Positions 6,179 through 13,928 of a stretch of 17,742 nucleotides of DNA are shown here, piece after piece. A program made the position numbers and the translations under genes. The number at the start of each line of letters is the position of its first letter. Within the stretch, counting starts at the first letter, position 1. This DNA comes from Prolixibacteraceae bacterium (GTDB lineage Bacteria > Bacteroidota > Bacteroidia > Bacteroidales > Prolixibacteraceae), in contig JACMKG010000240.1 in assembly GCA_014380255.1 (NCBI GenBank), positions 1-17,742 on the forward strand, in the 5' to 3' direction. The notes under the pieces were generated by a model. The model was not told where the DNA came from. It made no database searches and saw nothing but the letters and a program-made list of their open reading frames with translations.

Positions 6179-8524
6179 TTAAAAGAAATCTTCGGAATTA
6201 TCCATGCTTTGTTCGATACTTTCGGGGTCGTCGCAATTGATATCCACCGAGAAATTGGCAGGCCGCTCAAATGACGATCCATCTTTGTAAGGAAGGTTGG
6301 GGTCAGCGTATACCTTGCGCATGAAATAGCCCCAAATGGGAAGGGCCATGCTGGCACCCTGCCCCGACTGAAGGTCTTCAAAATGGATACTTCTTAGTTC
6401 AGCTCCGGTCCATGAACCGTTGACCAGTTCGGGGGTAATGCCAATAAACCAACCATCCGACTGGTTCTGGGTGGTACCCGTCTTGGCCGCGATCTGCCCT
6501 TTAAAGCCCCCGTATTCAGGCTTCCAGCGCAGTCTTCCACCCGAGCCTGCATCTACTACCCCGCGCATCAGTTCGATCATCAGGTAAGCTGTTTGCTCGT
6601 CAATCGCGTCATGTTTCTCAGGCAGGAAAGAAGAGATCAGGTTTCCGTGACGGTCTTCAATGCGGGTTACACAAATGGGCTGGGTGTATACGCCTTTATT
6701 TGCAAAGGTACTGTAAGCGCCCACCATCTCATACAAGGTCACATCCGATGTTCCGAGGAACATGGAAGGCACCGGGTCAATGGGGCTGTAGATTCCCATT
6801 TTCTTCATTACATCGGCCACTGATTGTGGATTGTACTGTTTCATCACCCAAGCCGATACCTGGTTCACTGAATGAGCCAGCCCCCATTTCAGGGTTACCA
6901 TCTTGTCATCAAATTTAGTAGGCGATGAATTCCTGGCCTCCCAGATACGTCCGTCGGACAGGATAAAAGGTTGTTTTACATTGGGCACCTTGCTGCAGGG
7001 CGAAAGGCCGTTCTGCATGGCCAGGGTATACAGAAATGGCTTGACGGTGGATCCCACCTGGCGTTTGCCATCTTTCACCATATCGTACATAAAATGAGGA
7101 TAGTCAGGCCCGCCCACATACGCTTTAACCTGACCTGTCTTAATGTCCATGGACATGAACGAGGAGCGTAAAATGCTGTAGGTATACTTGATAGAATCCA
7201 GAGGAGTCATCGTGGTGTCAACATCTCCCTTGTAGGAGAAAACACTCATGTTAACCGGGGTATTAAACACTTTGCTGATTTCCTCCCACGACTTACCGCT
7301 TTGCTTAGCTACCCGGTAACGTTCACTTTGCTTGATGGACTGATCCATAATCTTGGCTACATCCTCCGTGCTCAGGTCATTTGAAAAAGGTTTGTTGCGA
7401 AGTTTCTTCAAATGTTTGGTAAAAGAAGGCTGAAGGTTGGTCTTCAGATGGGTAGTCACAGCCTCCTCGGCATAGCGCTGCATGCGTGAATCAATGGTGG
7501 TAATAATCCGTATGCCGTCGCGGTATAAATTATAGGACGAACCATCTGCTTTTTTATTTTTATTGCACCAGCCAAACACCGGGTTGTTTTCCCATTCTAA
7601 TGAATCTTCCCTGAATTTCTGCATCTGCCACTCTTTATAGTTCGAGCGATCGGGTTTCTCGGCATTCATGGCCTTGCGAAGGTATTCCCTGAAATAGGGT
7701 GCAAGCCCGGATTTAAAATCTACCTTGTGAAAATCAAGCTCCAAGGGAAGGGCCTGAGCCGTTCTGCGTTCATCCTCCGAGATATACCCGTACTTTTCCA
7801 TCTGGGCCAAGACCACATTGCGGCGTTTGTGCGTTAGTTCGGGCCTTCTCACCGGGTTGTAAAGCGAAGAATTTTTGGCCATCCCAACCAGCATAGCCGA
7901 TTGCTCAAGGTTTAGCTTATCGGGCGTGGTATTGAAATAGATGGCTGCTGCCGATTTGATTCCTACTGCCAGGTTCAGGAAATCGTATTTATTTAAATAC
8001 ATGGTGATAATTTCTTCCTTCGTATAACTCTTTTCCAGTTTTACGGCAATCACCCATTCCTTGAATTTTCTGAAGATAAGCTCAAAGGCATTGTCCAGGT
8101 TATTACGCGGGAAGAGCATTTTGGCCAATTGCTGGCTGATGGTACTTCCGCCCCCCGAATTGGTATGGGCAGTCAGGATTCCTTTTACAACCCTCACTAA
8201 TCCGCGCACATCAATTCCCGAATGCTTGAAGAACCTGACATCTTCGGTGGCAATCAGGGCATTTATCAGTTCAGGGCTGAATTCCTCATACTTTACAAAA
8301 CTTCTGTTTTCCTTAAAATACTTACCTAAGATAACATTATCCGACGAAACGACTTCGGAGGCCAGCAGGCTTTCCGGGTTTTCAAGCTCCTCGAAAGTGG
8401 GCATGAACCCAAACCATCCCTGTGCAATCATGAAAAACAACAGGAATATTCCTGCCACACCAAGACCATAGATATACCAGAAAATCCGGATATACTTTTT
8501 ATAGGTTGTAATATCTCTTTCCAT
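6179..8524 (-). CDS. mrcA: Bifunctional class A penicillin-binding protein (PBP1A-like)
   Basis: A 781-residue inner-membrane enzyme that polymerises glycan strands from lipid II and cross-links their peptides in the periplasm. After a short cytoplasmic tail there is one membrane helix (about 13-35). The glycosyltransferase family 51 domain follows (about 55-235), with the catalytic E94 in ATEDVRFFKHSGID, GGSTISQQLAKML and the second acidic block KLEKSYTKEEI. The transpeptidase domain (about 455-735) has all three penicillin-binding motifs: S492-T-V-K495, S552-V-N554 and K681-T-G683. A charged insert at about 290-430 separates the domains. The tail after 760 is acidic. The gene is single and convergent to the lipoprotein gene. 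The symbol follows the E. coli PBP1A name; paralogues may exist elsewhere. Confidence 0.95.
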   Translation of the reverse strand: MERDITTYKKYIRIFWYIYGLGVAGIFLLFFMIAQGWFGFMPTFEELENPESLLASEVVSSDNVILGKYFKENRSFVKYEEFSPELINALIATEDVRFFKHSGIDVRGLVRVVKGILTAHTNSGGGSTISQQLAKMLFPRNNLDNAFELIFRKFKEWVIAVKLEKSYTKEEIITMYLNKYDFLNLAVGIKSAAAIYFNTTPDKLNLEQSAMLVGMAKNSSLYNPVRRPELTHKRRNVVLAQMEKYGYISEDERRTAQALPLELDFHKVDFKSGLAPYFREYLRKAMNAEKPDRSNYKEWQMQKFREDSLEWENNPVFGWCNKNKKADGSSYNLYRDGIRIITTIDSRMQRYAEEAVTTHLKTNLQPSFTKHLKKLRNKPFSNDLSTEDVAKIMDQSIKQSERYRVAKQSGKSWEEISKVFNTPVNMSVFSYKGDVDTTMTPLDSIKYTYSILRSSFMSMDIKTGQVKAYVGGPDYPHFMYDMVKDGKRQVGSTVKPFLYTLAMQNGLSPCSKVPNVKQPFILSDGRIWEARNSSPTKFDDKMVTLKWGLAHSVNQVSAWVMKQYNPQSVADVMKKMGIYSPIDPVPSMFLGTSDVTLYEMVGAYSTFANKGVYTQPICVTRIEDRHGNLISSFLPEKHDAIDEQTAYLMIELMRGVVDAGSGGRLRWKPEYGGFKGQIAAKTGTTQNQSDGWFIGITPELVNGSWTGAELRSIHFEDLQSGQGASMALPIWGYFMRKVYADPNLPYKDGSSFERPANFSVDINCDDPESIEQSMDNSEDFF

Positions 8525-9240
8525 TCAGATTCGTTTTGGGGGGCAAAGATAATCAATCCGTTTTGAGAAATTGTTTAATTTTTATTTTCTGGTTCTGAAA
8601 GAAATAACGGATGGAAGAATTAATATAGTATAACCTTCTCTTGTGCATCCGGTAAACAAACCGATATACACGGGCCCTGTTTTCCTTTCCCTCAAAATTC
8701 CTGTTCCTGTTTGAAAGAGCTCTTAAGGCCCTGCTATTGCTTGTTTTGTGATTCGTTTCCAGAGGAGTTCCAGGATAGGATGCGCGTTTTGCCGGGAATT
8801 TTTGACAGGTGCTCACTTGAAAGCAGTTGTGGTAATTTTATCAATAGGATTTTTAAGTTTAGTTGAAATGATAATCCATGTTGGAGGTTTGCCTTGTAAT
8901 TGATCGGTTCCAGTTTAAGGCTTCATTGGATTCAAAAAATAATGTTCGGATAGATTAATTTTATTTGCCTGGGATCAAGAGCCTCGAATCCTTTCAAATG
9001 AACTTTTAAAATGTATACTTTAACGGAGCATTACGTTATCGGACAAACAGCTTTAAATGCAACATATTCAGTAATTAATGCAATAGGATTACCAAATTTT
9101 AAAGAATGTAGAATACGTATTTACGCGTTGAGTTTTTGTTGTTCAGGAAGGCTGATTTGTAATAAATTAATCATTTTCAAATAAATATGGTTTAAATATT
9201 TTGGGTTTAATTTTGAACTTAGTGTTTCCTTTTCTTTAAT
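8525..9240. other. 716-base gap with no convincing gene
   Basis: This stretch separates the divergent PBP and topA genes and holds the promoters of both at its ends. A minus-strand reading frame of 87 codons (8553-8816) is rich in Arg/Lys, matches nothing I recognise and ends next to the PBP promoter box, so it is probably chance. A plus-strand frame of 57 codons (9011-9184, beginning MYTLTEHYVIGQTALN) has a more ordinary composition but no visible promoter, and is equally unproven. No tRNA, strong hairpin or tandem repeat was seen. A gene remnant or an unrecognised RNA remains possible. Confidence 0.5.
8544..8551 (-). promoter_or_regulatory. Candidate -7 box for the PBP gene
   Basis: The minus strand reads TATCTTTG, an exact TAnnTTTG match, 20 bases upstream of the PBP ATG. 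This gives a short leader of roughly 12-15 bases. The -33 side is only AT-rich, without a clear TTTG. Confidence 0.45.
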
Positions 9241-9243
9241 TTG
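9212..9243 (+). promoter_or_regulatory. topA promoter (-33 / -7)
   Basis: TTTG (9212-9215), a 20-base spacer, then TTAATTTG (9236-9243), one base off the Bacteroidota -7 consensus TAnnTTTG. The spacing is as expected for the primary sigma factor of this phylum. Transcription would start near 9250. That places the upstream in-frame TTG (9241) inside the promoter and supports ATG 9283 as the topA start. Confidence 0.65.
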
Positions 9244-9282
9244 CACAAAATTTTGAGTTTAGAAAGTAATAACAATCTACCT

Positions 9283-11607
9283 ATGTACGAAAACCTCGTT
9301 ATTGTTGAGTCACCTGCCAAAGCGAAAACGATAGAGAAATTTTTGGGAAAAGATTTTCATGTAACCTCCAGCATGGGGCACATCAGGGATCTTGAAAAGA
9401 AAGATTTTGGAATTGACATTCAAAATAACTTTACTCCCAAATATGAAATATCCTCCGATAAAAAGAAGTTAGTTTCAGAACTTAAGAAACTGGCAAAGGA
9501 ATCGAAAGCGATTTGGCTGGCATCGGACGAGGACCGTGAGGGGGAAGCTATATCCTGGCATTTGATGGAAACCCTGGAGCTTGATCCTAAAACAACCAAG
9601 CGCATTGTTTTTCATGAAATTACCAAGGACGCCATTTTGAACGCTGTTCAGAATCCACGCCCGCTGGACCTTAACCTGGTCAATGCCCAGCAGGCCCGAA
9701 GGGTGCTCGACCGCATTGTGGGTTTCGAGGTTTCACCGGTGTTGTGGAAAAAAGTAAAGCCATCGCTTTCTGCCGGTAGGGTTCAATCGGTAGCCGTTCG
9801 TTTTATTGTGGAGCGTGAACGTGAGATCATGAATTTCACCTCCGTTTCTTCTTTCAAGGTATCGACCAGTTTTTTGGTACCCGATAAGGATGGTAAAATT
9901 GCAGAACTGAAAGCTGAACTCAACAAACGATTCGAAACCAAAGAAGAGGCCTATGCCTTTTTGGAAAAATGCAAGAGCGCTGACTTTAAGATCAGCGATG
10001 TGGTTAAAAAGCCGGGTAGAAGATCTCCCGCACCTCCCTTTATCACTTCCACCTTGCAGCAGGAAGCAAGCCGTAAACTGGGTTTCTCGGTTTCACAGAC
10101 CATGAGCATTGCCCAGAAACTGTACGAATCGGGAAAGATCACCTACATGCGTACCGACTCGGTAACTCTTTCAGGATTGGCAATCAATACGGCCAAGCAG
10201 GAAATTATCAGCACCCTGGGAGAAAAATACCATCAGGTTCGACAATATAAAAACAAATCAAAAGGAGCGCAGGAAGCGCACGAGGCCATTCGTCCGGCAT
10301 ACATCAACGAACGTGAAATTTCAGGAACCGTTCAGGAGAAAAAACTCTATGACCTGATCTGGAAACGTACCATCGCTTCCCAGATGGCTGATGCAGAACT
10401 TGAAAAAACCACTGTAACCATTGATATAAGCTCGGTTCCAGAGAAGTTCATTGCATCGGGTGAAGTTCTGATCTTTGATGGTTTCCTGAGTGTTTATATG
10501 GAGTCGGAAGACGATGAGGATTCCAATGGAGGAACCAAGGGATTGCTGCCTCCACTTACGGTAAACCAGGTAGTAAACCCTGAAAAGATATTTGCAACCG
10601 AACGCTTTACTCAAAAGCCTCCCAGATATACCGAAGCCAGTTTGGTTAAAAAACTGGAAGAGCAGGGCATCGGAAGGCCTTCTACCTATGCCCCCATTAT
10701 TACCACGGTGCAAAACCGCGGCTATGTGGTCAAGGAAGACCGGCCCGGAACCGAGCGTCCCTTCACTGAACTTGTGCTTTCGGGACAGAAGATTACTGAA
10801 AAATCAAAAGTGGAACAGACCGGTGCCGAGAAAGCCAAGTTGTTCCCCACGGATATCGGTATGGTGGTCACTGATTTTTTGATCAAGTATTTTGATCTGA
10901 TTATGGACTACAATTTCACAGCCAAGGTGGAAAAGGAATTCGATGAAATTGCGGAAGGTGAAATCGTGTGGAATGATATGATCCGCAGTTTTTATGATCC
11001 TTTCCATGCCAAGGTAGAAGGGGCCTTAAATGAAGCAGAACGCACCAACGGGGGTAGGGTACTGGGTATAGATCCGGTATCGGGAAAGGAATTGTCGGTT
11101 AAAATCGGACGTTTCGGCCCTGTAGCCCAGCTGGGTGAAATGGTTGAAGGGGGAGAAAAACCTCAGTTTGCCAGCCTGCGTGCAGGACAGCACCTTGAAA
11201 CCATTACCATGGACGAGGCCCTTGAACTCTTCAAGCTTCCCCGTACCATTGGTGAGTATGAAGGAAATCCCGTGTCGGTGGCCATCGGAAGGTTTGGACC
11301 CTACATCAAGCACAACAGTGCGTTTGTTTCGCTGGAAAAGAATGTGGACGACCCTTATACCATCGACCTTGATCGGGCCATTTCGTTGATTGAATCCAAA
11401 AGGGAGAAGGATAAAAATGCCGTGATTAAGACATTCGAGGAAAACCATGAGCTGAAACTCCTGAACGGAAGATGGGGCCCGTATATTTCATTTAAAAAGA
11501 ATAATTATAAAATCCCCAAAGGCACTGATGCTTCGAAACTTACATTCGATGAATGCATGCAACTGATCGAAAAGCAACCGGCACCCAAGAAAGGACGTAA
11601 AAAATAA
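9283..11607 (+). CDS. topA: DNA topoisomerase I (type IA)
   Basis: A 774-residue enzyme that relaxes negative supercoils by cutting and passing one DNA strand. The TOPRIM domain opens the protein (LVIVESPAKAKTIEKFLG, E9) and has the acidic DEDREGE cluster with D82, D84 and E86. The active-site tyrosine is Y288 in GKITYMRTDS. Other family blocks are SAGRVQSVAVRFIVERE and EAHEAIRPAY. The C-terminus has three repeats of the topoisomerase C-terminal type, around GRFGPVAQLG, GRFGPYIKH and GRWGPYISF, ending in a basic tail. It shows no four-cysteine zinc ribbons, unlike E. coli TopA. I start it at ATG 9283 because the start matches homologues (MxxNLVIVESPAKA) and the longer in-frame TTG start at 9241 lies within the promoter. 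The next gene begins 76 bases downstream. Confidence 0.97.
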   Translation: MYENLVIVESPAKAKTIEKFLGKDFHVTSSMGHIRDLEKKDFGIDIQNNFTPKYEISSDKKKLVSELKKLAKESKAIWLASDEDREGEAISWHLMETLELDPKTTKRIVFHEITKDAILNAVQNPRPLDLNLVNAQQARRVLDRIVGFEVSPVLWKKVKPSLSAGRVQSVAVRFIVEREREIMNFTSVSSFKVSTSFLVPDKDGKIAELKAELNKRFETKEEAYAFLEKCKSADFKISDVVKKPGRRSPAPPFITSTLQQEASRKLGFSVSQTMSIAQKLYESGKITYMRTDSVTLSGLAINTAKQEIISTLGEKYHQVRQYKNKSKGAQEAHEAIRPAYINEREISGTVQEKKLYDLIWKRTIASQMADAELEKTTVTIDISSVPEKFIASGEVLIFDGFLSVYMESEDDEDSNGGTKGLLPPLTVNQVVNPEKIFATERFTQKPPRYTEASLVKKLEEQGIGRPSTYAPIITTVQNRGYVVKEDRPGTERPFTELVLSGQKITEKSKVEQTGAEKAKLFPTDIGMVVTDFLIKYFDLIMDYNFTAKVEKEFDEIAEGEIVWNDMIRSFYDPFHAKVEGALNEAERTNGGRVLGIDPVSGKELSVKIGRFGPVAQLGEMVEGGEKPQFASLRAGQHLETITMDEALELFKLPRTIGEYEGNPVSVAIGRFGPYIKHNSAFVSLEKNVDDPYTIDLDRAISLIESKREKDKNAVIKTFEENHELKLLNGRWGPYISFKKNNYKIPKGTDASKLTFDECMQLIEKQPAPKKGRKK

Positions 11608-11610
11608 ATT

Positions 11611-11631
11611 TTACTTAAGTAAATATTTTTG
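11611..11631 (+). promoter_or_regulatory. Palindrome with adjoining -7-like box
   Basis: The perfect 12-base palindrome TTACTTAAGTAA (11611-11622) is followed one base later by TATTTTTG (11624-11631), an exact TAnnTTTG match, 53-60 bases before the arginase-fold gene. The palindrome would overlap the spacer of such a promoter, an arrangement expected for an operator. No -33 box is evident, so this is tentative. Confidence 0.35.
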
Positions 11632-11683
11632 CTTGTTGTTTTGTTTAAAAGCGTATTTTCAGAGCTTTTAAATAGCATATTAA

Positions 11684-12847
11684 ATGGACTTGCATCCTTA
11701 TTTTAATCCGGTTGATTTTAAGAGGTTTGAACTTGCAGAATGGTCATCCAGTAAACTTTCTTTGGGGTCACTTCTTCAAAAAAATGCCGATAAGCTCAAG
11801 ATTGAGAAGGCCGATTTGGTGATTATAGGCGTTGAAGAAGACCGGAATTCTTCGACTCCGGGGGCTGGTAAAGCACCCGACGAGGTTAGGAGACATTTGT
11901 ATAATCTTAACCGGATCAGTTCAAGGGTTAAGATCCTGGACCTGGGGAACCTGAAAACCGGTCATACTGTTAATGATTCCTATTTTGCCTTAAAAGATAT
12001 CTGCGATTTTTTTATCCAGAACAAACAAACGGTCATTGTTCTGGGGGGCAGCCAGGATTTAACCTTCGGGATCACCAAAGCCTTTGAGGGCCGAATGTTC
12101 AACATGGTTACCCTGGATCCGAAGTTAGATTATCGCAAAGGGGTTAAGACCATCAATTCAGAAAACTACCTGAACCTGATTTTCGAAAGGCAGAAAAATC
12201 TATACGCATACACGGCCCTTGGCTATCAGAATTATTTCGTGGATGCCACCGAACTGGATCAGTTCAATAACTTTTACTGGGATTTAAAACGCCTGGGACA
12301 GATCCGCTACGATCTTGCATGCACCGAGCCCATCTTTCGGGATGCGAATGTATTCAGCTTTGATTTCAATGCCATCCGCTATCAGGATGCGCCCGGTCAA
12401 TCGTTTGCCTCGCCCAACGGGCTTTATTCAGAAGAGGCTTGCCAGTTGGCCCGTTATGCCGGGACAAGCGATGAGCTGAATGTGGCCGGATTCTTCAATT
12501 TAATACCCGATAATGACTTATCGGGAAGCTCTTCCAAACTGATGGCTCAGATCGTGTGGCATTTTATCGATGGTTTTGTGGCCCGTAAGCCGGAGGATCC
12601 GACCGATGATTCAGATAACTTCAACCAGTTTATCGTCGACATGTCGGATATGGATATGACCATTGGATTTTTTCAAAGCAGGCTTTCTGGAAGATGGTGG
12701 ATGGAAATGGCTGATTTCGAGAAGAAAGGGAGAGGATTGTATTTGGTTCCATGTGAAGAGGATGATTACGTAAAGGCTTCACACGGGGAAATACCGGATC
12801 GATGGTGGAAAAATATGCGTAAAATGCACAAAAGACAAAATAAATAA
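11684..12847 (+). CDS. Arginase-fold (ureohydrolase family) protein with degenerate metal site
   Basis: A 387-residue cytoplasmic protein with the order of motifs seen in arginase, agmatinase and formimidoylglutamase, but key ligands are changed. The usual GGDHS is GGSQD (Q124 for the Mn-binding His). The usual DAHxD is DPKLD (145-149, Lys147 for His). The usual SxDxD is SFDFN (N229 for Asp). D145, D149 and D227 remain. With three of six ligands lost, a two-manganese hydrolase is unlikely. It may be a pseudo-enzyme with a binding or structural role, or use a different chemistry. Automatic annotation would probably call it formimidoylglutamase. The C-terminus is extended and rich in Trp and basic residues (RWWMEM, RWWKNM). 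It sits between topA and the type IX secretion genes on the same strand, a linkage I recall from other Bacteroidota. Its function is unknown. Confidence 0.85.
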   Translation: MDLHPYFNPVDFKRFELAEWSSSKLSLGSLLQKNADKLKIEKADLVIIGVEEDRNSSTPGAGKAPDEVRRHLYNLNRISSRVKILDLGNLKTGHTVNDSYFALKDICDFFIQNKQTVIVLGGSQDLTFGITKAFEGRMFNMVTLDPKLDYRKGVKTINSENYLNLIFERQKNLYAYTALGYQNYFVDATELDQFNNFYWDLKRLGQIRYDLACTEPIFRDANVFSFDFNAIRYQDAPGQSFASPNGLYSEEACQLARYAGTSDELNVAGFFNLIPDNDLSGSSSKLMAQIVWHFIDGFVARKPEDPTDDSDNFNQFIVDMSDMDMTIGFFQSRLSGRWWMEMADFEKKGRGLYLVPCEEDDYVKASHGEIPDRWWKNMRKMHKRQNK

Positions 12848-12874
12848 GTATAATATTCGTTCAGTGGCATAAGA

Positions 12875-12882
12875 TAAGTTTG
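12875..12882 (+). promoter_or_regulatory. Candidate -7 box for porP-gldKLM
   Basis: TAAGTTTG matches TAnnTTTG exactly and is followed by C, as is frequent. Transcription would start near 12889, leaving a leader of about 68 bases before porP. No spaced -33 TTTG was found. A small leader hairpin (12897-12904 pairing with 12912-12921 through one bulge) lies just downstream. Confidence 0.4.
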
Positions 12883-12956
12883 CTTTTTTAGTTAAGGTAA
12901 GTAATTATTTGTTTACTTTACGTTATAGAGGCGAGATTAAGTTGCAACGGTCTTAT

Positions 12957-13898
12957 ATGAAAAAACTATTTTGCTTTTTATTTTTATATATAATAGTTAA
13001 CTTAGCCGCAACTGCTCAGCAAGATCCGCAGTTCACGTTTAACAGGATGACTCAGTTATCAGTGAATCCCGGTTTTGCAGGCAACGATGGAGTGGTAAAT
13101 GGTGTGATTTTGAATCGTTACCAATGGGTTGGCATAGAAGGCGCTCCAAAGACCTTGCTCTTTAGTGTGGGGGCGGCAACCGAACTCTTTGGACAGGAAA
13201 GTGGCGTTGGGCTTAATATAATGAGCGATGAGCTGGGGTTTAATAATAATATATCGGTAAGTGTTGATTATGCCTGGCGTAAAAGCACAGGCCTAGGCAT
13301 GCTTGGCATTGGGGCTTCAGTAGGTTTTTATAACTTTGGTCAAAGCAAGGCCATATGGTACACTCCGGAAGGTGAATTGTGGAATGAAAATGATGGGATT
13401 GTTCCCAAGCAGGATGTAAGCCAGCTGGCCTTGGATGTGGGCTTTGGAGTGTATTTGAAAGCTGATGATTATTTTGTGGGCGCTTCGGTTACTCACTTGA
13501 ATCAGCCTTCCATTGTTTTTGCTGATCTGGCCAGTACTTTTTTGGCCCGTCATTATTATCTGTCAGCAGGATACAATATCAGCATGTCTGATCCGTTATT
13601 TGAGATACAGCCTTCGGTATTTTTTAAAACTGACATGGTATCCTATCAGGTTGATATGAACGTTGATCTGGTTTATAAGAAAAGATATTCCGCGGGTTTG
13701 AATTACCGGATCGATGATGCGATCAGTGTTCTTTTAGGATTTGAAATGACAAATGGATTACGCGTTGGTTATGCCTACGACATAATAACATCTGCTTTAT
13801 CGGGCTATAGTGGTGGATCTCACGAGGTTTATCTGAGTTATAGTTTTGATCTGGGCAAAAACAGAAGTAAGAAGTATAAGAGTGTACGATTTCTATGA
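12957..13898 (+). CDS. porP: Type IX secretion membrane protein PorP/SprF family
   Basis: A 313-residue outer-membrane protein of the PorP/SprF family. Members are predicted beta-barrels that work with the type IX secretion machine, and some anchor or help export particular adhesins. The start at 12957 gives a classic signal peptide (MKKLFCFLFLYIIVNLAATA, cleavage probably after A20). A longer in-frame reading from 12909 would bury the signal and is rejected. The mature start, QQDPQFTFNRMTQLSVNPGFAG, is the family signature, followed by NRYQWVGIEGAPKT and alternating strand-like segments. The protein ends in YLSYSFDLG and a basic tail. It lies 30 bases before gldK, as porP precedes porK in Porphyromonas gingivalis. 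Many genomes hold several paralogues; the position next to gldK favours the core PorP. Confidence 0.92.
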   Translation: MKKLFCFLFLYIIVNLAATAQQDPQFTFNRMTQLSVNPGFAGNDGVVNGVILNRYQWVGIEGAPKTLLFSVGAATELFGQESGVGLNIMSDELGFNNNISVSVDYAWRKSTGLGMLGIGASVGFYNFGQSKAIWYTPEGELWNENDGIVPKQDVSQLALDVGFGVYLKADDYFVGASVTHLNQPSIVFADLASTFLARHYYLSAGYNISMSDPLFEIQPSVFFKTDMVSYQVDMNVDLVYKKRYSAGLNYRIDDAISVLLGFEMTNGLRVGYAYDIITSALSGYSGGSHEVYLSYSFDLGKNRSKKYKSVRFL

Positions 13899-13928
13899 AA
13901 AAAATAGAAAGCAATATATAGCTATAAC

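Noticed and set aside
8061..8471. 136-codon frame opposite the PBP gene
   Set aside because: Antisense shadow of the conserved glycosyltransferase domain, with no family features.
8553..8816. Minus-strand reading frame of 87 codons upstream of the PBP gene
   Set aside because: Arg/Lys/Asn-rich, no recognisable family, no promoter, and its stop adjoins the PBP promoter box. More likely a chance frame in non-coding DNA.
9241..9282. TTG start for topA
   Set aside because: It lies in the -7 box, and homologues begin at the position of the ATG at 9283.
11684..12847. Annotation as active formimidoylglutamase or arginase (hutG-like)
   Set aside because: Three of the six manganese ligands are replaced, and no histidine-degradation or arginine-degradation genes lie nearby.
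12909..12956. Upstream in-frame start for porP adding 16 residues
   Set aside because: It would place charged residues ahead of a textbook signal peptide. The ATG at 12957 begins MKKLF and is preferred.
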